Source: Azolla pinnata
Lineage: Eukaryota; Streptophyta; Polypodiopsida; Salviniales; Salviniaceae
NCBI GenBank assembly: GCA_037176905.1
Contig: JBBBWG010030521.1
Coordinates: 1-48,757 of the forward strand
DNA: 48,757 bases
Reading direction: 5' to 3'
A model generated the notes under the pieces. That model was not told the DNA's origin and ran no database searches. It saw only the letters and a program-made list of their open reading frames with translations. The position numbers were made by a program, and so were the translations under genes. Each line of letters begins with the position of its first letter. Positions within the stretch are counted from its first letter, which is position 1. This document shows positions 34,881-46,307 of this stretch, in pieces.

Positions 34881-35866
34881 CAAAGATCATCTGCTACAAG
34901 TCTCTACTCTACCGGAGGGCAATAGATATCGACATAGATCATCCCTTCATGTTTGTATTGAAAGTAGATGCCACAGGGATCATTGTCTTTCTAGGCATGT
35001 TGTAAACCTAATTGAGTTTTGCATCGTTGTATCATCAAGAAGGCAATGTTCTTATAGGAGGCATGGTCATGATATACATTGTTTGATACCAAAGGTACAT
35101 CTCGTGTCATTTGGTGACTATGCAAATCTGACACGATTAACGGAAGCCCTTACTAGTGGAAGGATGTCGTCATAAGCTCTCAAATCACGACAAAGCTTGG
35201 GAGTTTTGTTAATGTGATGTAGGAATCACCATTTTGTTTACTCACAAAATGATTGTAGAAAAATCCTCAAGTTGAATCTATTGACATAGTGAATTTGAAG
35301 AGATTTTGGGAATTCATATGTGACCTAAGGGACAATGAAGAGGAGCTTGCCCTCATTCTTTGCGCTCTTCTCTGCTTCGTGTTTTGATCAAATGGAAACA
35401 TATGAAATTATCTACATGCACACATGCACCAAACTTGCCTAAATTTTACAGGAAACAGAAGTAAAGAAATGGTGACTGATCTCTTGCAATTTGTTTTACA
35501 GCAGTGCATACAAGTGACCAAAGGCGTCTGGATTTCTTCAATACAGACAAGATAACCTCAAAACATTTATAAATAAAATTCAACAGAAATCGACCGCCAA
35601 TATTTGCTGTCTCATCACTTCTTTCTCCTTTTGAGATGGAAGAGTTTTATTTCCACATTTTTCCTTTTGTCACACCGGACCTACTATGAAATTTGATTCT
35701 CTTTTCAAAAGTAGTTTCTGTTCGCACTCCATACACCACAACCTTTCTCTGAATCCGTGACGATCCATTGCCATCAAACTACCATATCATCCATGTACAA
35801 GTAGAGCTTGGATATAGTTTATAGAGACTAACTCCTAGCAAAGCTCTTAAACCATCTACATGTCTG
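34881..35866. other. Intergenic, nothing recognised
   Basis: About 1 kb between the dehydrogenase promoter repeats and the DRE2 3' end. No gene seen. A faint retroelement-like impression on the minus strand near 35000-35300 was too weak to call. The right end will hold the DRE2 3' UTR. Confidence 0.5.
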
Positions 35867-38800
35867 TCAAACATCAGCTTTCAGGAGCATCCCTGGAAGA
35901 GTCACCTAAAATGAAACAAGATATTATAGAAATTCACATACTCAATCTTTCTACGAAACAAGAGCATTTTAAATCTATGTTTGGCATTAAAGGAGATCCA
36001 GGCATATGCATGCTTAGAAACCATTGAGAAATTTTAGGACATAAGGTGAAATTTTATATACCTTCTCTCCAGGTTTAAATGCAGGCATTCCTTTATATGG
36101 ACAAGTGCTGCAACGGAAAGCATCTCCAAGGCCACACTGAAAAAAGAGTAAGAATAGAAACTCTAAAAATAAGTTGGCAAACAAATCCAGCAAAAAACAA
36201 CAAAACCCAAAACCAAGATCTCTGTGAAAATCTAAGCTTTTTAAAACAGAAAAATAGGACCCCCAAAAAACGAGTTAGCTTCAGCAATATTTCAAGAATC
36301 ATGTGACAAAGAGTGCATGGTGTAATCAAGCAATGGCAACAGTTTATCCCTTCAAACATTTCCTTCAATGCCACCCAGTCCCTAACTCAGGGAACAACAA
36401 AATCCAATAACCACGTGATTGCAGCAACTCATTATCTCTACCTACATCATGAATATGCTTACCCTCTTAGAGTGATCAGACCTGGATTAAACAGAGGGTG
36501 TCCACATTGAAACCCTTGTGGACAGAGATATGATGGTGAATAATCCTAGATTAATGGATGACCATGGTGTAATAAAGCAAACGCCCAATTTCCTGAAAGG
36601 AATGGCCCCTAGATCTAAAGACTAACACTTCTTAAAACCTCATCCATATGTTGTAAGCACTGAACATCAACTCCATAACTCACACAGCAATGATTCACAT
36701 AAAAATGGAGCCAGAGGATAATAATAAAAGTGTTTAACAAGCATACAAGGCCAGTAATGCAATTAAGGATCTACCAAGAAAAATGAATCAATGCTAACAA
36801 TCTCTGGAGCTAATGCAATAGAATCTAAACTACGGTATTATTTACCTACTTTTATCTTCATGCATAGGCCCCTTTCTAAAACGCCTATTTAGTTTCTTCT
36901 TAACGATTGATGACCTATTTTGGTAAATGTTTTTAACAGCACCCAGATCTATTCTTTTCTATTTACTAGACCAATTTAGTTCATTTTCCTTTATCTGAAA
37001 CTGCCTGAACATCACAAAAAACTCACCCATTAAAGAAATAGGAAAGCAAACTCACATTGCCACAAGCCGATTTAAAATTATCAATCTGCTCGTCAGTCAA
37101 GGATATTGTGACTGAACTTTCCATTTCAGCACGACCACATGTGCAGTTTTTGCATGCCTTCTTTCCAGATTTCCCGACTTCACAATCATCGTCTATATTC
37201 TCAACAAAGCAAAAAAAATCATCATCTTTATCCTCAACAAAGTTAGTGAAGTGAGCATGTACCTCGACAGATAAAACATTCCTTTGGTGACAATCATAAC
37301 ACAAATCTTGACTTCACAGAGATTCTTGGTTATTGTGAGTTTTAAAAACATGTTTAAAGCCAACAAAAACAATAGTCACCAGTTTAAAAATGCAAATAAT
37401 TTCTTTTTTGAAAAGTACGAAGTGCATACAGATGGCTGTAATGTCTTCTTAAGTATGATGCACAATGATCAAGAAAGTCCTATATGTTCATATGAAATGC
37501 AGGAAAACAGTCAAACAATTCATCAAAGGGACTGAAGAATTGATTACTTTTGGGCAGTTCTGGTCTCTTCAGATCCTCCTCTGTAAGTAACGAATCTTCA
37601 TCAATTAAATCATATTCATCGTCCACCTCAAATGTAGGCAGCTTCACTGGACCAGAATTTTGGGAGCCTGGGGAGCAAAGAACTTTGTGATCGAGATATT
37701 CATGAACTTTATCGCATAACAGAAATAATGCACAACATCCACTTGCCAGAAATGTATGAAAACACTTAATTCTCATGCATAACAATGAAAATATTCCAAA
37801 TTCATCACCCTCATGTAACAAAGAAAGCTCAAATTTTTCATGACTGGAAGTCAGTAAACAAGATGTTCACAATGCTGATGATCCATAAATATATTACCTT
37901 TTAAAGTTCCATTAACGTTTTTTTTCAGGGTGAAAGAAGCTCCACTTCCCCAAGTTGGCTTGATGGCTTTCACCTGGAAAAAAACGTCATTATACATATG
38001 TAGCTTTATAAATATTAGAATATATAAATATATATAGCTTGTGATCAAAAAAATATTTTGTATTTAATACATTATACATTAAGCATGAAATTCCTCAAAC
38101 TTCAGGACAATAACTCCACTGCTTTGTAGTCTCTGCAATGAGCTTAAGACAAACAATTTTTCGACATTGGATATTGCTCTTGGCCACAAGAAGGTAGCAC
38201 GGTTTTTGTGAACTGAAAAGTTACATTTTAGGTTCACAATCAAATGAAGGAAAACATCATGCAGACAGAGAAAGATCCAAATACCATTGAGGAATTGGAA
38301 GGATCTATCAAACTGTCACTTCTTTCAACTTACGAGTATTCAAGTCGTATTCATCTCATAAGTTATAAAATACTTGCAGGTAAACACTTATAATAAAAAC
38401 ATTTGTGTAATCTGCAACATAGGTTCTCAAAGCTTTGTGTGGATGATACTCCCATGCCCGTTTCAAATGGAAATATGAGTGACATCTGTTTTCTCCCTCT
38501 GCCCCTCCACATCTACAGAAGCAGTGTGCCTAAAAGGTGCATATGGGATTTCAAGCTGAATGTATCAAAAGGGTTGGGGCCATAATCAAAATGAAGACTC
38601 AAAACAGGTGTGAGAGAATTCAGTCTCAAACTTCAATGCAAGCAACAGTAGATTGTGTGACGAATTGATAAAACCACTAATTACTGATAAACCAAATCCT
38701 TGAGAAATTCTATAGTTATTTCAGGAAACTTTTGAGTACACGGACAGTATATACAGACAGCATATCTATTAGAAATACACTTGAAAACTCGTCCAACACC

Positions 38801-40441
38801 AAAACCTGGACGTCTATTGGAACACTGTGGGGAACAGGAAGTATACCAACAAACTTAAACTTAGCTTCCAGAAACCCTGAATAAAGTAAAACCCTGATCT
38901 ATTTGCAGAAGACATGCAGCAAAATACAAGTTAAGAGCAGTTAAAGTTTAATGTGGTACTTCCCAACTAAAATTCACATAGAAAGATGACAGCTAACTTA
39001 TTGAATGCATATTTGCCTAATATTCACTTTTGAATTGAATTTCACCCTATTTACACAAATTGACGAGACAATCATCAAATATCAGAGTGAGGTTAAGACT
39101 AGTCACACACGTTATTAACTATCCACTCATCTGCTCTATAACTGCCATACACATAAATACATATATACATACATAATTTTATAAAATTTTCTTGTTGAAA
39201 TAAAAACAATGGATGCCATATTAATCTAACTCTTAAGATGAAATACACTCCAAGAACTTGATAGGTACCATGGAAAAGCTATCCCCGGCTTCATTGTGAA
39301 TCGAAAGTTGTATGTCCATATAACCTGTTAAGAGGAGGCTTCGCTCCAATTTTGCTTTATTCTGCATTATATCAAAGAAATTCATGTCATATATAGATTA
39401 TATTTCATTGAAGTAGGGAACCACACCAAAACACTAGAAACAATCATTTCTTTATCCCTCACCTGAGCATCTTCTATTCTTGGTTCATGCACCACCACAG
39501 TTCCTCCTGGCTTTAAAACTGTTGCTAGATCCGAAAGTAAGGTTTCTGAATGATACTCAAGGGTCTGAGAGTATGATATAACTGCATCGAAGGATGACTG
39601 CTCCAGTTTCAAATTAGCTACAACATAAACAAGGAAGTTATTAAACACCACACTAGAAACTCCCAAATTTCTATACCGGAGATGCTCAGATTAAAATGTG
39701 TTCCAAATGGATGTTTCGGAACCGTTGCATATCATTTGTAATTGAAAAAAGTCTAGAACTATTTGATGTCCTTATGATTTCCGCAGACCTATCAATGCCT
39801 CATACTCTTAGAGCTATCACACATTACATGAATGGACATGTTTTCGGTAGAATGTTGACAAAGGTTCTCATTTTTAATCTAAACCCTCCTTAACATTATT
39901 GACATTCGGTCATAAAAACATATAAATGGACTTGAAAGGACAAACTTGTCAAGTTAAACTCCAATCATATGGAACTATGTCACATCAGGTAACAGTACAA
40001 ACGAACTGTCATACTCAAAGCTAATACTACAGCAATTGACATGCCACAAAAAATAGCAATGATGTTCTCAAAATGGTTTTGAATCTTTTTGGATAATATA
40101 ACACTAAAACCGAATATTGAAATACAAATAATCAGACATTCTTGAACAGTCAAATAAGTAAAATGACATATCTCAAAATGACTGATCCCATGTAAATGAA
40201 AATCTAACATTCTATGCGTTATCTTATGCTGGGGGCTAGAAACACAGAACCAAAACTTACGAGAAAATTTAGCAAGTAGCAGCATATACATACCGATGTT
40301 GGATGCTTGAGTGATAACATTCACACATTTCCCAGCATCAACAATATCTTTAAATGTGTCCAAGGTCCACAAAACAATGTGAGCGGGAAGCAAAACCTCG
40401 TTCGTGATGATAACTGCCCTAGCAACACGCTTCGAACCCAT
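35867..40441 (-). CDS. DRE2: Anamorsin homologue DRE2/CIAPIN1, cytosolic Fe-S assembly
   Basis: Electron-transfer partner of the diflavin reductase TAH18/ATR3 in the cytosolic iron-sulphur assembly pathway. Eight exons in frame: 40294-40441, 39463-39617, 39269-39361, 37898-37973, 37548-37667, 37056-37192, 36062-36136, 35867-35905, giving 280 aa (Arabidopsis DRE2 is 272). Residues 1 to about 130 form the methyltransferase-like fold ([14 protein letters not shown]) without need for a cofactor. A linker contains [17 protein letters not shown]. The C-terminal CIAPIN1 region has cluster motif C201-x9-C211-x2-C214-x-C216 ([10 protein letters not shown]) and C241-x2-C244-x7-C252-x2-C255 ([16 protein letters not shown]). 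An intron splits the first CxxC of the second motif. All eight cysteines are present, so the protein should be functional. Confidence 0.95.
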
Positions 40442-41520
40442 GGTTCTGCAATATAACTGTAAACTGTAAAAGAAACAAGATCAACAAGAACCTTGGTAAG
40501 TAGTGACTAAAAGAAATCGGTTGAACTTTCCATACACCGTTTTCTTTCCCATTTCGAAACAGGTCGCTATTACGGCTAACTGTAACTAGAGAGAAATCTG
40601 ATGGATTGGATGTGGAAAAAATTAATAATACCCTAATAAAGAGAGGCACTGGATCATCATCAAGAATCACTGAGTGATGAAGAGAAGAGAAAATACACAA
40701 GAAAAACTAATGGGAAGACTCTCTGGTAAGTTAGGTAAATATGGAAGACCATTCAGATTCTTGTTTTCTGATCAAAATTAATTAATTACTTCCCGTAAAG
40801 AGAAGCAAAACGCATGGACAGAAGCAGATAAAGCACTTACTGACGGTAAAAATCTCATCTTTCCTCTTGTTTCGAAGTAATAATTAACGTCCCAATGTAA
40901 CAGACTATCTTCGAATCAATGAACCGGGAAAGCTCGAGCTTATTTGTCACAGTGAAGCGTTCTGACAAAAGCCATTTTGAATTTGCCACATCTCCGATTG
41001 ATGAAGATGGTATTAGAAACGTGCGCACACGAACAAAGGACTCCACAGGTAATACAAGGAGACAGAGAGGGAGAGAAGGAGAGAGAGGAATCCATAAGGA
41101 CGACTCACTCACTCACTCACTCACTCACTCACTCACTCACTCACTCACTCACTCACAGATGGTGACCAAATAGTGCGAGCAAGCAAGCAAACAAATTCAC
41201 ATACAGGTGACGGATAGCACGGGCAAGCAACCAAACTACTCACTCAGAACAGCGTTCGGTTGTGGTGTTCACGCATTAAGGAATTCCTAGACGCGCGCTT
41301 GGCCGGAGACTGCGACTAGGTATGGGTTTCGGATTACCTGCGGGCGAGTAGGATCGGGCGATATGGCAGATTGGGGCCGAGTTGTAGGCGATGGTGATCG
41401 CGAGAGGCAGCGCGGAACGTCAGAAGCAGAATCAGAGGCAGAAGCAGAAGCAGAAGCAGAAGGGGGATGCAGGAAACAGAAGCGGGGGAAAGACGAAGGT
41501 TCTGGAAACTAGGTCTGTCA
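40442..41520 (-). other. Probable 5' UTR exon and leader intron of DRE2
   Basis: An acceptor ATATTGCAG ends at 40446, just four bases before the DRE2 start codon. A matching donor CCGCAG|GTAATC lies at 41338/41337, downstream of a CT-rich sense leader (about 41338-41510) with TTCTGC repeats. The implied intron is 892 bases and contains the CTCA microsatellite at 41103-41157. Confidence 0.45.
41103..41157. repeat. (CTCA)n microsatellite
   Basis: Thirteen to fourteen perfect CTCA/ACTC units without interruption. It falls within the probable DRE2 leader intron. Confidence 0.97.
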
Positions 41521-41572
41521 ACGAGGAAGGATTAACGATGTGATTAACCAAGCGCTTAATTAAGAGAGCTGA

Positions 41573-41860
41573 GATTAGGCCAGGCTTTGATTAAAGAGTA
41601 GTGTGATTAGGCCAGGCTTTGATCAAAGAGTAGTGTGATTAGACCAGGCTTTTGATCATAGAGTAGTGCGATTAGGCGAGGTTGAAATAGTAAGTGCGAT
41701 TAGGCATGGTTGAAATAACGAATGCGATTAGGCGAGGTCGAAATAATGAGTGTGATTAGGCGAGGTTGAAATAATGCGTGTGATCAGGCGAGGTTGAAGT
41801 AATAAGTGCGATTAGGCGAGGTTGAAATAATGAGTGTGATTAGACGGGGCTAATCGCAAT
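41573..41860. repeat. Two-family minisatellite (32-33 bp then 28 bp units)
   Basis: Three units of 32-33 bases (GATTAGGCCAGGCTTTGAT, then AAAGAGTAGTGT) starting at 41573, 41605 and 41637 are followed from 41670 by about seven units of 28 bases (GATTAGGCGAGGTTGAAATA, then ATGAGTGT). Both families share the GATTAGGC start, so the shorter unit looks like a shortened derivative of the longer one. It lies upstream of DRE2. Confidence 0.9.
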
Positions 41861-41899
41861 TACGCAAGATTCGTCATCAAGTAGCAATGGGATCCAGCT

Positions 41900-42620
41900 C
41901 CGGTTTGGTTTAGCTTGGTTTTTTTTTTTCACTAAAACCAGATTGAACCGAGCTTAAACCAAACTCGAATAACATAAGTCAAATCAAGCTTGTTATTAAA
42001 ATCGAACCATTTAAAACCAAACCACAAGGGAAAAGTATAAACAAAGCCAAATGGTTTCTTAAAAATTGCAAACCGAACCCAACCGGTTCTAAAACCAATC
42101 GAACCACTAGTGAAACAATTCTAACCAAATTGAATAAATTATTAAAAAGTTCAACCTCAACAGTCGCAAATACACACTATTTGGAGCAAAACAACACAGC
42201 AAAGTTCAAAATTGGTACAAAATTGTTTTACCAAAAGTTACTCATTACAAAATTTACATATATCGATGATAAATATATATATGTATAGGACATAATCCAA
42301 AGGATCTAGTTCCAAGCTCAAACTAAAAAATATATTTTTTCACAATTAAACTTTGAATTTACATTAGACACCACTCAGGCCTAGTAAACTACACTCTTAG
42401 AGCCAATCTGAAGTGGTTTGTAAACAACATAAACCAAACCAAACCTATGCTAGCCCCCTTTCAAATCGAACCAAACCAATTTAACTCATTCTTAAACCCA
42501 ATCGAGCTCAAACCAAACCACATAAAAAAAAAGGAAACCAAACCAAACTTAAAACTCCTCGTATCAAACCAAATTGTCTTGAAATCGTGACTTGTTTGGT
42601 TTAGCTCAACTCAAGTCGAA
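41900..42620. repeat. AACCAAACC-rich low-complexity region
   Basis: Dense AACCAAACC, AACCGAACC and AACCGAGC words on the plus strand, bounded at both ends by GGTTTGGTTTAGCT-type words (about 41903 and 42595) in the opposite sense. No coding sequence. Similar words occur at 27240-27540. Such degenerate AACCNAACC tracts are widespread in plant genomes; I cannot assign an element family. Confidence 0.55.
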
Positions 42621-45300
42621 CCGAGCCCATTACTACCATCGAGTGCAATCAATCGCGTGGGCTAAATCGACAAAACCCAAATCTGAGAAATGTAATGGAA
42701 GTTGTATGTAAACAGGGTTAAATTAGCGCAATCCATTGTGTTTGGGGTTTTAGAGAACGCAATAAGACCATGGTTATTTCTCGATCTGCTTTGGGATCAA
42801 CTCTTTTCGTTACCACCGGATGAAGAAAAGCAGACCCTGAATGGGCGGAACAGGACATGCAAACAAAACAAACGCAACTAGTCTAGGATTACATAAAAAA
42901 AGTCTCCCTCGAATACTGCCCCTGTGGATTTCAAAGGCTTCTAACTAAATATAGCCATAGTTAGAGCATAAATCGGATGCTTAGGAAGTTTGTAACTTCT
43001 CATGTTGACTTGGGATCGAGTTGCCTATAATCGCGAACCAAATTGGAAGGTTGTTTTGTCTGAAGCTAAGAGTATCATATTCAAGGATTATTGGAGCTGA
43101 ATCGCAGGGTATGGTTGTCGAAGATGGGTTATTTGATCCATTTGGCAAGGAATAGATAATACAATCTGTGTACTCGGCGAATGTTGGAAGTATGGATTTC
43201 CTATTCTTCGATCACAGAATCATTACTCCTATGCACTACTAATGTCGATCCAAGGCATGAATCGATAAACTGTTGCCAAGGATCCTCGATCACAGACTTA
43301 GATGTTCGCTTGAAGATGCTATGTGTTTGCATCACAAGAGGCCATGAGAGCAATCTCCATCTTCGCATAGCTTGTCATTAACGAGGTTCAAAAGGTTCTC
43401 ACTCTCATTATCAACTCCCACAATTCTTTTCAACAAATCTCAGTTTCTCCAGCTTCATAGCCCAGTCTCTCTCCAGTTTCACAAGGGCTCTACCTCACAC
43501 TTGATGCATGTAGCAAAGCTTGACGTGCACGCAGCAGCGGAGAGCATATTGTCTACGAATAGATTAAGGATGCAAAGGAGAGCATACTTTCTATGAATAG
43601 ATTAAGAGTTTCCATGAATAGATTAAGACTCGAGAAAGGATTTCTCGATCACTCCTTGGCCCGAATAAAAAAGATCGCAGCATTTGACATTCGGAAGCCC
43701 TCTCGCAACAGCCCAAAAAAAAACAGGGAACAACGAAAATCTCTGCAGACGATCGAGGCTTCAAACATGGCCAGCCCCGATTCATCGTGCAAAACGCTCT
43801 CTAACGCTGATTCATACAAATCAAGACTGTTTTCTTTCTTTCTTTTTTTCTTTCCAATTCTAGAGTTTAATTCAAAAGACGCACAAAGATTCAGAGTTAT
43901 CCGATTCATTTGCATGCAAGGATACCGATGCTTTACACCCATTTGACCCATAAATTCCGATGACGAAAAGGATGGACCACAACAACAAATGCAATTTTTT
44001 TCCCTTGCTTCTAACAAAATGAAAAATCTATCTACACTGGAGAGGAGGACCACTGCACAAGGTGTTACTCAAAAGAATTCCATCTACAAATCATGCAGCC
44101 TGATGATGCTCACAAGAACAGAATAAAAATACCTGTCATCTGGGCCTACCTGCATATATATCTATACATACATATATATATATATATACACACACACACA
44201 AATGCATACAAAGTAGCTATTGTCAACATTTCCACTGCTGCATCCAATTTATGAATGAATGCAAATCCCCCAAAATATACAAAATTGAAAGATAGCAAGC
44301 AGCATGACCGCAGAAAAACAAAAAAAAATCGCCCAAATGCTGCGAAAACCTGTCTTACCATTTCATCGATTTCCTCGTAAAAGTAGGTCCATCTCCCTCG
44401 TCGGTACATTGTCTTTGCTCCATTCTCATCCTCATCCGATCATGTTTAGACAAGAATGCCCTTGCAGCCTTTCCCATGAATCATCTCCGTTTAGCATCTT
44501 CTTCGCGACATGCAAAGGCTGCAATCATCGGCATGATCCCAACATTTCTGAATTCCCCATAAATGATCTCGGCCGATAGCTTCTTTTGTGACACGTCTTG
44601 CTGCAATCGGCATAATATACCATTTCTGTTTTGTTCACCAGCCTCCCCTTGGACACCTTTTTGGGTTTGGGGCAATCAAATTGATATACTTACACATCGT
44701 GTAGCTGGTTTAGAAGTATCGGCTTCCATATCCATGTCCTCCATTCTTCTGTGATTTAGAAAACTAGGAAAGAAACCTTATGGATGTACAGCCAGTCTCC
44801 ACAAACACGCTAGCACCATCAATCGCATTGTCATCCTTTTGGAGAGTTAATGGAAGAAAAGCCCATTTGAAAGCTACAGGTTTATATTGTTTGCCTTTCG
44901 CAACAGACTTTCAGAAAGCTTCCGATCGTACCTCATAAGCATCTGTGGAGATGCACCTGTGGAAGAACTTGAGGTACAAAGGCCTCCACACGTCTCTTGT
45001 TCGATTTACTCCCGACAAGATACGACCGCTCCAGAGTCTTTGTTTCGATGGAAACAAAATCAAATAGAAGAGATACAGCGACATGCAACTTTGTAGTAAC
45101 AGGCGCCCCACAGACAATCAGCACCAACACTCATTTGTGGGCGGTCTGCTTCCGCCCCCAAATCGTAGAAGCACTAATACAATCGCATTGTTATCGATAT
45201 GAAATCTTTCCAGAGTACATTTTGCTCGATCTTGGTTCAAACCGAAAGCTCCGCACAGCCAGAATCCGTTTCCAGTAGGCCCACCAGCATCACCATCAGT
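42621..45300. other. Intergenic, nothing recognised
   Basis: 2.7 kb without a supported gene. Open frames stay under 135 codons and none shows a domain. Small local repeats: ATGAATAGATTAAGA three times at 43553-43630, and a TA/CA microsatellite at 44155-44200. Confidence 0.5.
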
Positions 45301-45309
45301 ATGCTATTT

Positions 45310-45610
45310 ATATAGAGTCTTCACCATGATTGGTTTGATCAGACGATTTTAGCGCCTTCACCGTCATGGGCTCAATCAGACGATTTTGGCACCTCTACGA
45401 TCGTTAGTTTCAATCAGACAATTTGCGGCGGTTTCACTATCATTGGCTCAATCAGACCATTTTAGAGCCTTTCACCGTCATCGGTTCAAGCGGACTACTT
45501 TAGAGTCCTTTTTACCATCATTTATTCAAATCAGGTTACTTCAGAGTCTTTTATACCATCATTGATTCCAATCACAACACTTCAGAGTCTTTACCATCAT
45601 CATGGATGGC
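45310..45610. repeat. Degenerate minisatellite, ~45-bp units
   Basis: About six to seven units with the pattern TTCACC(G/A)TCATNGG(C/T)TCAATCAGAC followed by (G/A)ATTTTAGAGCC. The units become more diverged and AT-rich to the right (ACTTCAGAGTCTTTTA). No coding frame. Confidence 0.8.
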
Positions 45611-46307
45611 ATGTGGTTTTGTGAGGCCTCCTCAGGCATCTATCTCATCCTTGAGAAGAGGGATATGAATGAAGCTGTCGGTAAGGGCCGATAATAAAGC
45701 AGTCTCCAAGTCAGGATGTGAACTCTTTTTTTACGAAGATTGTATATATACATAGAAAAAAGAAGGGTATATGAGAAGCAAATGCTCTACTTAAAGAGGC
45801 TCCTCCTCCTCCTCCTCCTCTTCCACCTGAAGATGCGCACATCGAACATCCTAAAAGCCAGCCATCGTAACAAAAACAACGGCGGCATCCACACACACAG
45901 AATTGTACACAACTAGGCATGACACAAAGGCAGAAGAGATGAGGGTACCATTCATTCATTGTGCTAAAATGGGATCGGGGGGTTGGGGAATCTATGAAGA
46001 AACATGGGACGATCGTGCGAGCCCATGGAGGGTGGTGGAGGCGGCGGTGTACATATAATACATGAGCGAAAAGGCACGGCAAGAAAAAGAAAAAGAAAAG
46101 GAAGAACAGAAGAAGAAGAAGAGCCAGAAGAAGGAACCACAGAAAGGAAAACAAGCAAGCAAACAAAACCAACCAAAACAAAACAAAACAAAACAAACAC
46201 TTTGGAATTCCGGATCGATCTACTATACCTATATGTATATATCTATATATCTCTATATATAAGCAAGGTATGTATGGAATGATGTAATGTGATTTTGAGG
46301 GACACTA
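45611..46307 (-). other. Probable 3' UTR of the GRAS gene
   Basis: Sequence downstream of the GRAS stop codon. It contains a TA-rich stretch (46225-46262), a (TTTTG)n run (minus sense) at 46155-46198, and a TC-rich/AG-rich segment with GGA triplets at 45795-45825. No coding frame recognised; a possible AATAAA in the minus sense lies near 45525. Confidence 0.45.

Noticed and set aside
34881-35400. A faint resemblance to decayed retroelement polyprotein on the minus strand
   Set aside because: Only short, ambiguous stretches; no terminal repeats, no primer-binding site and no convincing motif could be seen, so no element is named.
44887-45278. Open frames of 69 and 93 codons between the DRE2 and GRAS genes
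   Set aside because: No start context, splice partner or domain was found; composition matches the surrounding intergenic DNA.
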